Shown piece after piece: positions 1 to 5,150 of a stretch of DNA of 5,752 nt. A program made the translations under genes and the position numbers. This stretch comes from Bacteroidales bacterium (GTDB taxonomy: Bacteria > Bacteroidota > Bacteroidia > Bacteroidales > UBA12077). Location of the stretch: positions 1 through 5,752 of the forward strand of contig DAOVYZ010000253.1 of the NCBI GenBank assembly GCA_030635365.1, in the 5' to 3' direction. The number at the start of each line of letters is the position of its first letter. Position 1 is the stretch's first letter. The notes beneath the pieces are model-generated. The model was not told the origin of the DNA. It ran no database searches and saw only the letters and a program-made list of their open reading frames with translations.

Positions 1-24
1 AAGACAAATTACTGTCAAATGATG

Positions 25-61
25 AAAAGCCGTGTGAATCAAAAGTTTACACGGCTTTTTT
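25..61. terminator. Rho-independent terminator hairpin
   Basis: Arms AAAAGCCGTGT (25-35) and ACACGGCTTTT (49-59) are perfect 11-bp complements around a 13-nt loop, and a T-run follows on the plus strand. The minus strand also reads an A-rich stem ending in a T-run, so it could stop transcription from either side. It insulates the integrase promoter region from the gene to the left, whose end may lie at the very edge of the window. Confidence 0.8.
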
Positions 62-112
62 AATTTTCATAAAGCCATCTAAAAGACAAGAAAAAGCCAA
101 TTTTAGGCCCTT

Positions 113-191
113 TTTTGTTACAATTTTGTTACAGAGAATTTGTTGCAATTTTTCTGTAACAAATTTCATCATAAGTCTCTGATTTGTCGCA
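113..191. repeat. Cluster of TTTGTTACA-like half-sites, candidate integrase binding or attachment region
   Basis: Five related 9-mers lie between the terminator and the integrase: TTTGTTACA at 114-122 and 125-133, TTTGTTGCA at 139-147, TGTAACAAA (the reverse complement) at 155-163, and TTTGTCGCA at 183-191. The first two sit 11 bp apart, one helical turn. The third and fourth face each other across exactly 7 bp (148-154). Tyrosine recombinases of the IntDOT type use two inverted core sites around a 7-bp overlap plus arm sites near the integrase gene, so an attachment region or integrase operator is a reasonable inference. The second and fourth copies also form a 10-bp hairpin (125-134/154-163). 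Confidence 0.5.
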
Positions 192-210
192 TTTTGACTT
201 CGTTCAAGTA

Positions 211-245
211 GCTTAATTATATTATTTTCACATTTAAAATTAAGC
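211..245. repeat. 8-bp inverted repeat just before the integrase start
   Basis: GCTTAATT (211-218) is the exact reverse complement of AATTAAGC (238-245), with a 19-nt spacer; the integrase ATG begins 4 bases downstream. It could be an operator, or in the mRNA a hairpin that hides the start region. The A+T-rich composition makes chance formation possible. Confidence 0.35.
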
Positions 246-248
246 AAG

Positions 249-1475
249 ATGAACAATGTTTTTAAAGTATTCTTTTATCCGAGAAAGAACTACGTTAACA
301 AAAATGGAGAGGTAGGTATCAGAGTATTTTTATCCCTTAACGGTGATAGAACGCAATTCGCATCAGAGTTAACAATTCCCCTTGAAATGTGGGATGACGA
401 AGAAAATCGGGCATTTGGCAAATCATCCAAGGCAAAAGTTATTAACAATAAGTTAGACGATATTGAAGCTACCTTAAAATTTCATTATCGCGAGCTTACA
501 CGCCATGACTTATTTATTACCGTTCATCAAGTCCGTGATGCGTTCCTTGGAGTGACGGTTAAAATTCATATGCTTTTAGAAGTTTTTAAAGAGCACAATG
601 AAGAACTTTCAAAACGCCTTGGAAAGGATATTTCAAGTTGCGCCATTGCCAAATACAAAAGAACAAGTGAAAGGTTAACTGATTTTATCAAATCTCAATT
701 CAAGAAATCGGATATTCCTTTGAAACAAATCAATTATGGTTTTATAAACAGCTTCGATAATTATCTTACTTCGGTTTGGGACTGCGGAACCAATACAAAA
801 GTAAAATACCTTCAGCATTTAAAGCGCATTACTACTCTTGCAAAGAATAATGGATGGATACAGGCTGACCCCTTTGTAAATTTCAAAATAAAACGTAAAA
901 AATCCGATCGTGGCTATCTTATGCAGGAAGAACTAATGGTAATAATGCAAAAGAAATTTACCATTCGACGTTTAGAACATGTCAGGGATATCTTTGTTTT
1001 TTCATGTTTTACCGGATTGTCATATATTGATGTAAAAAAACTGAAGGGCAATCATATTAAAAATTCATTTGATGGAAATTTGTGGATAAAGAAAAAAAGA
1101 GAGAAGACTGGAATACAATCAGATATTCTTTTGCTTGATATTCCAAAGATGATACTTGATAAGTACAAGGGAATGATGCCTGAAGATTTACTATTACCTG
1201 TCATCAGTAACCAACGTCTGAATGCATACTTAAAAGAAATTGCAGATTTATGCGGTATTGAAAAGAATCTGACTTTCCATCTTGCCCGGCACACTTTTGC
1301 AACAACAATTACCTTGGCAAAAGGAGTTCCCATGGAAACTGTTAGCAAAATGCTCGGACATACTAGTTTAAAAACTACGCAAATATATGCACGCATTACC
1401 GACCAAAAAATTGGGTATGACATGCAGGAGCTTTCTAAAAAACTTCAATCGATGGATAAAGCTTTAGACTTATAA
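249..1475 (+). CDS. Tyrosine-type site-specific integrase, CTnDOT-like
   Basis: A 408-residue tyrosine recombinase, the usual size of Bacteroidota conjugative-transposon and genomic-island integrases (IntDOT is about 410). It should cut and rejoin DNA through a 3'-phosphotyrosine to integrate or excise its element. Residues 1-95 look like the N-terminal arm-binding domain (it begins MNNVFKVFFYPRK), about 100-215 the SAM-like core-binding domain, and 220-400 the catalytic domain. Visible catalytic residues are K286 (in REKTG), H344 and R347 (HLARH), H371 (LGH) and the nucleophile Y380. The usual first arginine is serine, S258 in TGLSYIDV, the same replacement reported in IntDOT, so it does not imply inactivity. 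The ATG at 249 gives a full N-terminus. No Shine-Dalgarno sequence is seen, which is normal for the phylum. The ORF6N gene follows after one base. The exact target site cannot be read from the protein. Confidence 0.95.
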   Translation: MNNVFKVFFYPRKNYVNKNGEVGIRVFLSLNGDRTQFASELTIPLEMWDDEENRAFGKSSKAKVINNKLDDIEATLKFHYRELTRHDLFITVHQVRDAFLGVTVKIHMLLEVFKEHNEELSKRLGKDISSCAIAKYKRTSERLTDFIKSQFKKSDIPLKQINYGFINSFDNYLTSVWDCGTNTKVKYLQHLKRITTLAKNNGWIQADPFVNFKIKRKKSDRGYLMQEELMVIMQKKFTIRRLEHVRDIFVFSCFTGLSYIDVKKLKGNHIKNSFDGNLWIKKKREKTGIQSDILLLDIPKMILDKYKGMMPEDLLLPVISNQRLNAYLKEIADLCGIEKNLTFHLARHTFATTITLAKGVPMETVSKMLGHTSLKTTQIYARITDQKIGYDMQELSKKLQSMDKALDL

Positions 1476-1476
1476 T

Positions 1477-2007
1477 ATGGAATTACAGATTATTCAACAA
1501 AAAATATTTGAAATTCGAGGATGCCGCGTTATGCTGGATTTTCATTTGGCCGAACTTTATCAGGTAAAAACCAGGGTATTGAAACAAGCTGTAAAAAGAA
1601 ATATAAAAAGGTTCCCATTTGATTTTATGATTCAACTGACTTCTGATGAGGCAACATTACTTTTAAATCAGGGGGTGTCACAATCTGTGATACCCTCTGG
1701 TTATAACTTTGGCGGCACACTTCCTTTTGCATTTACTGAACAGGGAGTTGCAATGTTGGCAACCGTATTGCGAAGTCAAATAGCAATAGAAGTAAATATT
1801 GCAATAATAAGAGCCTTTGTTTTAATGAGACAGTTGGCTATTGGGTATGATGAATTATTGAAACGCATTGAAGATTTGGAAGCAAGTACTGATTCACAGT
1901 TTAATGAGATATACCAGGCTTTAACCCAAATACTTAGCAAGGAACAAGAAGAAAAAAGGGTGAAACGTATTCCAATCGGATTTATCAAATATGATAAAGA
2001 GAAGTAG
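1477..2007 (+). CDS. ORF6N domain-containing protein
   Basis: A 176-residue protein with a clear N-terminal ORF6N domain, about residues 8-115: the motif IFEIRGCRVMLDFHLAELY (10-28), a basic stretch ending KRFPFDFM (44-51), then FAFTEQGVAMLATVLRS (84-100) and NIAIIRAFV. The domain is found in phage antirepressor-like and mobile-element proteins of the KilA-N/Bro type and is thought to bind DNA; its precise role is unknown. Residues about 120-160 look like an amphipathic helix or coiled coil, and the tail (RIPIGFIKYD) resembles the normal family end, so the gene appears complete. Its ATG lies one base after the integrase stop, so the two are co-transcribed and probably translationally coupled. 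It may regulate the integrase or the element, or act with it; this is inferred from position only. Confidence 0.88.
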   Translation: MELQIIQQKIFEIRGCRVMLDFHLAELYQVKTRVLKQAVKRNIKRFPFDFMIQLTSDEATLLLNQGVSQSVIPSGYNFGGTLPFAFTEQGVAMLATVLRSQIAIEVNIAIIRAFVLMRQLAIGYDELLKRIEDLEASTDSQFNEIYQALTQILSKEQEEKRVKRIPIGFIKYDKEK

Positions 2008-2018
2008 GCATCTTGGTT

Positions 2019-2063
2019 GAAAGATTAGATATTTTCCATTTTTTTGGTGGCAATATCTCTTTC
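2019..2063 (+). terminator. Hairpin after the integrase/ORF6N unit, possible weak terminator
   Basis: GAAAGA (2019-2024) and GATATT (2028-2033) pair with AATATC and TCTTTC (2052-2063), giving a 12-bp stem with a 3-nt bulge (TTA, 2025-2027) and an 18-nt loop. It starts 12 bases after the ORF6N stop, where a terminator is expected. No T-run follows the stem (the T-run is in the loop), so it is not a classic intrinsic terminator; it may instead protect the mRNA end. Confidence 0.3.
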
Positions 2064-2109
2064 GTGCTTATCGATGGTTTTAATTAGTTAAACCTTAAAA
2101 GCCAGATAT

Positions 2110-2716
2110 TTAGGAATGTACTTTTTGAAAAAATAGTTTCCAAATAATAATAATTTGAAACAGGTCAAAAAGAATTTGTTCTTTAATTCTATTTAGCATT
2201 TTCTTTAAATTAAATCTGATTCCTGCTAAATTTATATTTAATTGGTCACCAATAACACATTTCAAAAATTTTCTTAACATCCTGTGGTATGTGTAATATG
2301 ACCAATATTCGGTTCTATTCCAGCTCTCGCTCTAAAATGTTATCTTGCTTTTTGTTTTTCGTATTGAGTAGTTTCTTTTTTAAGAACAGATGGCTATATT
2401 ACCTCAATACCATTAACATTCTTTTACACCTATATCTCCTTTCTCCAATTCCTGGTTTCGTTCTACTCTCTGTTAAATATTCATACTGATTTAAATGTTC
2501 TTCAAGTGTATGCCCATCGTAAGTGTTATACTCAAATGCAGAAGCTCAAACTACGATTTTCGTGGTTTTGGTCAAAATAATTCCTGATTTATTTCCAAAC
2601 TCAATTTTCTTTGTTTCGATCCCTTTTGCAATACAACTAACTTCTCGTTTGTTAATAATATAAATTTACGCTTATCTCCTTTTTGTTGATTCAAAACCTT
2701 GTGCTAAAGTGGATTA
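2110..2716 (-). pseudogene. Decayed DDE transposase, C-terminal half (IS5-like)
   Basis: Reading the minus strand through shifts of frame recovers a continuous transposase C-terminus. In order it shows KVLNQQK (near 2700), EVSCIAKGIETKKIEFGNKS (from about 2645), AFEYNTYDGHTLEEHLNQ, ERRYRC (where active relatives have DRGYRG), KNVNGIEV, FRARAGIEPNIGH, then RMLRKFLKCVIGDQLN and NLKKMLNRIKEQ, ending at TAA (2112-2110). This block pattern belongs to IS5-group transposases with a DDE fold. It is dead: in-frame stops at 2548-2546, 2396-2394 and 2342-2340, frameshifts near 2656-2662, 2424 and 2290, and the N-terminal half with its first catalytic aspartate is missing. I could not identify terminal inverted repeats. 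The family name is from memory of motif order, so IS1182-like is an alternative. Confidence 0.82.
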
Positions 2717-2721
2717 TGTTG

Positions 2722-2750
2722 CAATAAAAGATAGCTAATCTTAGTTATCT
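2722..2750 (-). terminator. Terminator-like hairpin at the rteC end
   Basis: On the minus strand, AGATAACTAA (2750-2741) and TTAGCTATCT (2738-2729) form a 10-bp near-palindrome with one mismatch and a tiny loop, followed directly by TTTATT. The rteC-like stop codon TAA (2747-2745) sits inside the left arm. The stem is A+T-rich and weak, so termination would be inefficient. Confidence 0.35.
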
Positions 2751-3392
2751 ATTATCTGCCTGTTCCATTTTGTGTATTAATTTGCCTTTAAGCCTATCGA
2801 GATAGAATGTGCGATCTCCATTTCGATTGCGAATATCAACGAAAACACGGTAGCAATCTTTAACTTCAAAGTCAAACATTGTGCTCAAATAATCAATCAA
2901 TTCTTTAATTTCAATTTCACCATTATTAAAGCTTTTGTTTTCAAGTGAGGCATATCCAAACTCTACAAGTTCTATAATAGTACCTGTCCATTTTATTTTA
3001 TCTTTCTTTTGCCTTTCTTGTTTTTTTTGAGGTATATAACCGATTTTCATTTTCCATTTCACCAGCTTTATCTGAGCATCCATAAGCAATAATGCCTTGT
3101 TTACACAACTTAACGTAGATGTAATTTCAGTTTTTTTATTTACAATCTTTTCATTGTGCAGACTTTGGAGTTCAACATGAGTATAACAAAGTTGATTATA
3201 GAATGATGTTAAATTAGTGGCACACTCACTTTCTGTAAATAATGATTCTGCAAATTCTTCATAGGCATCCATTAACAATGGATGATCTCGTTCTACTTGC
3301 GGCTGATTTTCTAGAATATGAAAAAAATTCATTTCCCTAAATTTTCTCATGGGTTTGTTATAGTGAAATAATTCTATTGTAAAAGTTATCAC
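2745..3392 (-). CDS. RteC-family protein
   Basis: A 215-residue protein matching the RteC family of Bacteroidota conjugative transposons. In CTnDOT, RteC is a DNA-binding activator that switches on the excision operon under tetracycline-responsive control by RteA/RteB. The C-terminal block carries the family signature: KWTGTIIELVEFGYA (starting K134), then a segment that turns on NNGEIEIKELIDYLS, and RNRNGDRTFYLDRLK (188-202), a likely winged-helix DNA-binding part. The N-terminal half is mostly helical. Its length is close to that of CTnDOT RteC, so it seems intact. The annotated start is GTG at 3392; ATG at 3350 (residue 15) or 3332 (residue 21) are alternatives that keep all conserved blocks, and I cannot decide between them. 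No RteA/RteB partner is in the window, so its trigger is unknown. It reads toward the dead transposase and the integrase unit. Confidence 0.85.
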   Translation of the reverse strand: MITFTIELFHYNKPMRKFREMNFFHILENQPQVERDHPLLMDAYEEFAESLFTESECATNLTSFYNQLCYTHVELQSLHNEKIVNKKTEITSTLSCVNKALLLMDAQIKLVKWKMKIGYIPQKKQERQKKDKIKWTGTIIELVEFGYASLENKSFNNGEIEIKELIDYLSTMFDFEVKDCYRVFVDIRNRNGDRTFYLDRLKGKLIHKMEQADNR

Positions 3393-3691
3393 ACTTATAT
3401 AAAGGGATTATTAAAGTTCTGAAAGTATGTTTTGCGCTTAATGGTTGCGATTTAAATCCAAATTAATTTTAGAATAATACCTACATGAAAACTCAATAAA
3501 TGAAAAATTAGTTTGATTATAATTTTCACCCCATATAAAGTATGTTTCTTTTCGAAAACAAATTATAATATATATTGTTTACACAAATAATATTATCATA
3601 TATTAATATTATGAATAAATAGAATAACTTATAGAATAGATTATGTAATCATGAGTATTGCGTCATTGTATTTGTAAAAAGTGTCAAGTAG

Positions 3692-3873
3692 ACTCTTGCA
3701 GTAACAGTTGATTTCCATGCCTTAAAAAATGAACTGGAGGAGGAATCCGTCTTTCGAAGAAAGTATTACATCAGACAATAAAGAAGAAGCTTAAATATAT
3801 ACTTGTTGAGGTCAGTAAAATAAATAATATTCCCATTCTGGTTCATGTTATTCTTAACAATGAAAATTTCTAA
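3692..3873 (+). pseudogene. Possible frameshifted coding remnant, unidentified
   Basis: One frame is open from 3692 to the TAA at 3779-3781, with a peptide containing FHALKNELEEESVFRRKYYI. A neighbouring frame stays open from about 3739 to the TAA at 3871-3873, with TIKKKLKYILVEVSKINN. Joined by one frameshift near 3776 they would give about 60 residues of mixed, protein-like composition. There is no start codon and I recognise no family; chance open frames in A+T-rich DNA are a real alternative. Confidence 0.18.
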
Positions 3874-3894
3874 TCTCTTCCCAGAATTTTACTG
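3813..3894. repeat. Bipartite inverted repeat
   Basis: CCAGAATTTTACTG (3881-3894) pairs with two separated pieces on the left: ATTCTGG (3835-3841) pairs with CCAGAAT (3881-3887), and CAGTAAA (3813-3819) with TTTACTG (3888-3894). The result is a 14-bp stem interrupted by a 15-nt bulge on one side (3820-3834), with a 39-nt loop. It could be a folded leader or regulatory RNA, or an inverted repeat that later received an insertion. Confidence 0.3.
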
Positions 3895-3927
3895 TTTCAA
3901 TTTTCTTATTACAATGATCTTATTATT

Positions 3928-3957
3928 TTTGCGTGATGTAATTAAGTATTATATTTG
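3928..3957 (+). promoter_or_regulatory. Probable Bacteroidota-type promoter for the padR unit
   Basis: TATATTTG (3950-3957) fits the Bacteroidota -7 consensus TAnnTTTG, and TTTG at 3928-3931 (inside TTTTTG) lies 18 bp upstream where the -33 element is expected. Transcription would begin near 3963-3966, leaving a leader of about 110 bases before the padR-like ATG. The leader contains an inverted repeat of the GAACAT motif, consistent with autoregulation. A match is based on consensus only. Confidence 0.45.
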
Positions 3958-3997
3958 AACATTATAGAATCTTATACGTAATATAGCTATACTTGAA

Positions 3998-4042
3998 AGA
4001 TGTTCCTTTTTATAATTAGTTTTATTATTATTTTGAACATCT
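3998..4042. promoter_or_regulatory. Inverted repeat in the padR leader, candidate operator
   Basis: AGATGTTC (3998-4005) and GAACATCT (4035-4042) are perfect 8-bp complements 29 bp apart. A further TTTGAACAT copy lies at 3954-3962, over the presumed promoter, and matches 4032-4040. PadR repressors usually bind ATGT/ACAT inverted half-sites with about 8 bp between them and repress themselves. The half-site sequence fits, but the wider spacing does not, so this may instead be a leader hairpin. Confidence 0.35.
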
Positions 4043-4072
4043 ATCTGACTTTGAAAAATTTAATTAAATATT

Positions 4073-4417
4073 ATGAGAAAAATTCCAAAAGAATTGATGG
4101 GAGCGTCCTCAATTCCAATTATTCTGTCAATCCTCCAAGATGACGATACGTACGGTTATGAAATTATGAAAAGGCTCAAAGAGCTTTCCGGAGGGAGAAT
4201 TGTATGGAAAGAGGGGAGTCTTTACCCGGTTTTAAAAAAGATGGAGTCTTTGAAATACATTAAATCGTATTGGAATGTAAAACAATTTGACAGACCCAGA
4301 AAATATTATAAAGTATTAGCACAGGGTAACGTTGCGTTGGAAGAATCGAAAGAAGATTGGGCATTAATGCAAAATATATTAGAAGGTCTATGGACAGCAC
4401 AGACGAGTTCGATTTAA
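4073..4417 (+). CDS. PadR family transcriptional regulator
   Basis: A 114-residue single-domain PadR winged-helix protein of the short (PadR-s1-like) type. Visible family signatures are the first helix around GASSIPIILSIL (10-21), TYGYEIMKRLKELSGG (26-41), the recognition-helix motif EGSLYPVLKKMES (47-59), and the wing RPRKYYKVLAQG (74-85), followed by a short dimerisation helix to the end. Members are cytoplasmic dimers that repress their own operon and a linked envelope or transport gene until a ligand, drug or stress releases them. The gene overlaps the next by 28 bp, an arrangement common for PadR with permease-prefix proteins, so both are made together. The ATG at 4073 gives the normal family N-terminus. 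The effector is unknown. Confidence 0.93.
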   Translation: MRKIPKELMGASSIPIILSILQDDDTYGYEIMKRLKELSGGRIVWKEGSLYPVLKKMESLKYIKSYWNVKQFDRPRKYYKVLAQGNVALEESKEDWALMQNILEGLWTAQTSSI

Positions 4418-5091
4418 AAGAGGCAATTGAAATGTGGGAAGAATCGAACTTTTCACAGAAGGAATTAACTCCTGCTAACACAAAAGAATTTAAAAGTCAC
4501 ATTCTTGATTCTATAGATGAACTTATAGAAAAGGATTTGTCTGAAGAGGAAGCATTTGCCATTGCAAAATTGAGATTTGGCGATAGAAAGGATTGGGGAG
4601 AAAAAATGCAAAGGATTAATGAGGATAATTTTCATCTAAAAAAAGTTATAATGCTTTTTAGTGGAGTGTTTGCTTTTATACTAAGCAATAGTTTAGTGTT
4701 GTGTCTAAATAAGTTATTAATTATTGGGCTTAATTATTATAATGGAAATGCTGCTGCAAATATTGAAACGTTAAAGATTTTTGTAAATTTTGTTTACTTT
4801 TTATCAATAAGTTCAATAATTGCTTTATATTTTTTACACGAACCAATGATTTGGTTACTTAGAAAGCTTAAATTTAAACCAATCATAATTATTCCATTTG
4901 TCATTTTATTAATTGTGTTAGTTCTTTTAGAATGGTATCTAGGCCCTCAAGTAAGAAAATCAATAGATGATGTAACCTTGAGTTCGATGTTTTTATATAT
5001 AGAAAGAAATTTTAGATATTTGTTTTTATTTATTATCAGCGTTGGATATGTAGTTTTGATTATAAAATATAATAAAAAATTCAATATATAA
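4390..5091 (+). CDS. Permease prefix domain membrane protein
   Basis: A 233-residue protein starting at the ATG at 4390; an upstream in-frame TTG at 4357 would add 11 residues that look unrelated to the family, so I prefer the ATG. Residues 1-80 match the permease prefix (HAAS-like) domain: an amphipathic helix around EAIEMWEESNF, then EFKSHILDSIDELIEKDLSE (33-52) and EEAFAIAKLRFGD (53-65). This domain usually sits in front of MacB-like ABC permeases or stands beside a PadR regulator. Four hydrophobic segments follow, about 86-114, 128-149, 164-184 and 209-226, placing it in the inner membrane. There is no FtsX/MacB periplasmic domain and no ATPase partner in the window, so it is not a classic transporter. 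Its start lies inside padR, implying coupled translation. A sensory or signal-relay role with PadR is likely but not shown. Confidence 0.82.
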   Translation: MDSTDEFDLKEAIEMWEESNFSQKELTPANTKEFKSHILDSIDELIEKDLSEEEAFAIAKLRFGDRKDWGEKMQRINEDNFHLKKVIMLFSGVFAFILSNSLVLCLNKLLIIGLNYYNGNAAANIETLKIFVNFVYFLSISSIIALYFLHEPMIWLLRKLKFKPIIIIPFVILLIVLVLLEWYLGPQVRKSIDDVTLSSMFLYIERNFRYLFLFIISVGYVVLIIKYNKKFNI

Positions 5092-5117
5092 TATTTGAAA
5101 TATTCGAAATATTTGAT
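5091..5117. repeat. Three tandem 9-bp repeats upstream of the lipoprotein gene
   Basis: ATATTTGAA, ATATTCGAA and ATATTTGAT follow each other without gaps, beginning at the last base of the preceding stop codon. The centre also pairs as a small hairpin (AAATATT 5098-5104 with AATATTT 5108-5114). A TTTG at 5094-5097 and TAaTTTG at 5119-5125 could serve as an imperfect -33/-7 pair, which would put the repeats over a promoter for the downstream gene. This is a candidate iterated operator; the low complexity lowers confidence. Confidence 0.45.
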
Positions 5118-5150
5118 TTAATTTGTACTTCTACTTATTAAGCTAATATT

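Larger units (their letters stand above)
3393..4072. other. 680-bp A+T-rich intergenic region between divergent rteC-like and padR-like genes
   Basis: No convincing complete gene is present. Positions 3540-3610 hold short A+T palindromes (TTTTCGAAAA at 3549-3558, ATAATATTAT at 3587-3596, ATATTAATAT at 3600-3609). Positions 3692-3873 have two adjoining open frames without start codons that could be a worn coding remnant. Positions 3813-3894 contain a bipartite inverted repeat. The right end holds the probable padR promoter and leader. The rteC promoter should lie in the left part, but I see no good -7/-33 pair there. Confidence 0.6.

Noticed and set aside
2..22. Possible tail of a gene to the left, frame 2, reading RQITVK then TGA just before the terminator
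   Set aside because: A stop directly ahead of a terminator is suggestive, but six codons cannot support a gene call.
47..256. Minus-strand open frame of 69 codons over the region upstream of the integrase
   Set aside because: It runs through the terminator and the half-site repeats, has no recognisable motif, and its composition follows the A+T bias. The repeats explain the sequence better.
1052..1423. Minus-strand 123-codon open frame inside the integrase
   Set aside because: It overlaps the conserved catalytic domain of the integrase on the other strand and shows no family signature.
1776..1988. Minus-strand 70-codon open frame inside the ORF6N gene
   Set aside because: Shadow of a gene with clear domain conservation.
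2289..2489. Plus-strand 66-codon open frame
   Set aside because: It lies opposite the decayed transposase, whose minus-strand motifs are far more convincing; the plus-strand peptide is low-complexity and Phe/Leu/Ser-rich.
3576..3585. GTTTACAC copy resembling 45-52 in the left terminator, considered as an attachment-site duplicate
   Set aside because: The identity is limited to about 8 bases in A+T-rich sequence and another similar copy lies inside the rteC-like gene, so chance explains it.
3587..3609. A+T palindromes ATAATATTAT and ATATTAATAT as a possible origin or operator
   Set aside because: Short palindromes of only A and T are expected by chance here; no initiator boxes or iterons accompany them.
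4357..4389. Upstream TTG start extending the prefix-domain protein by 11 residues
   Set aside because: The ATG at 4390 gives the expected N-terminus of the domain and the typical short overlap with padR; a TTG start is not needed.
4260..4481. Minus-strand 73-codon open frame across the padR/prefix-protein junction
   Set aside because: It is antisense to two well-supported overlapping genes and has no recognisable features.
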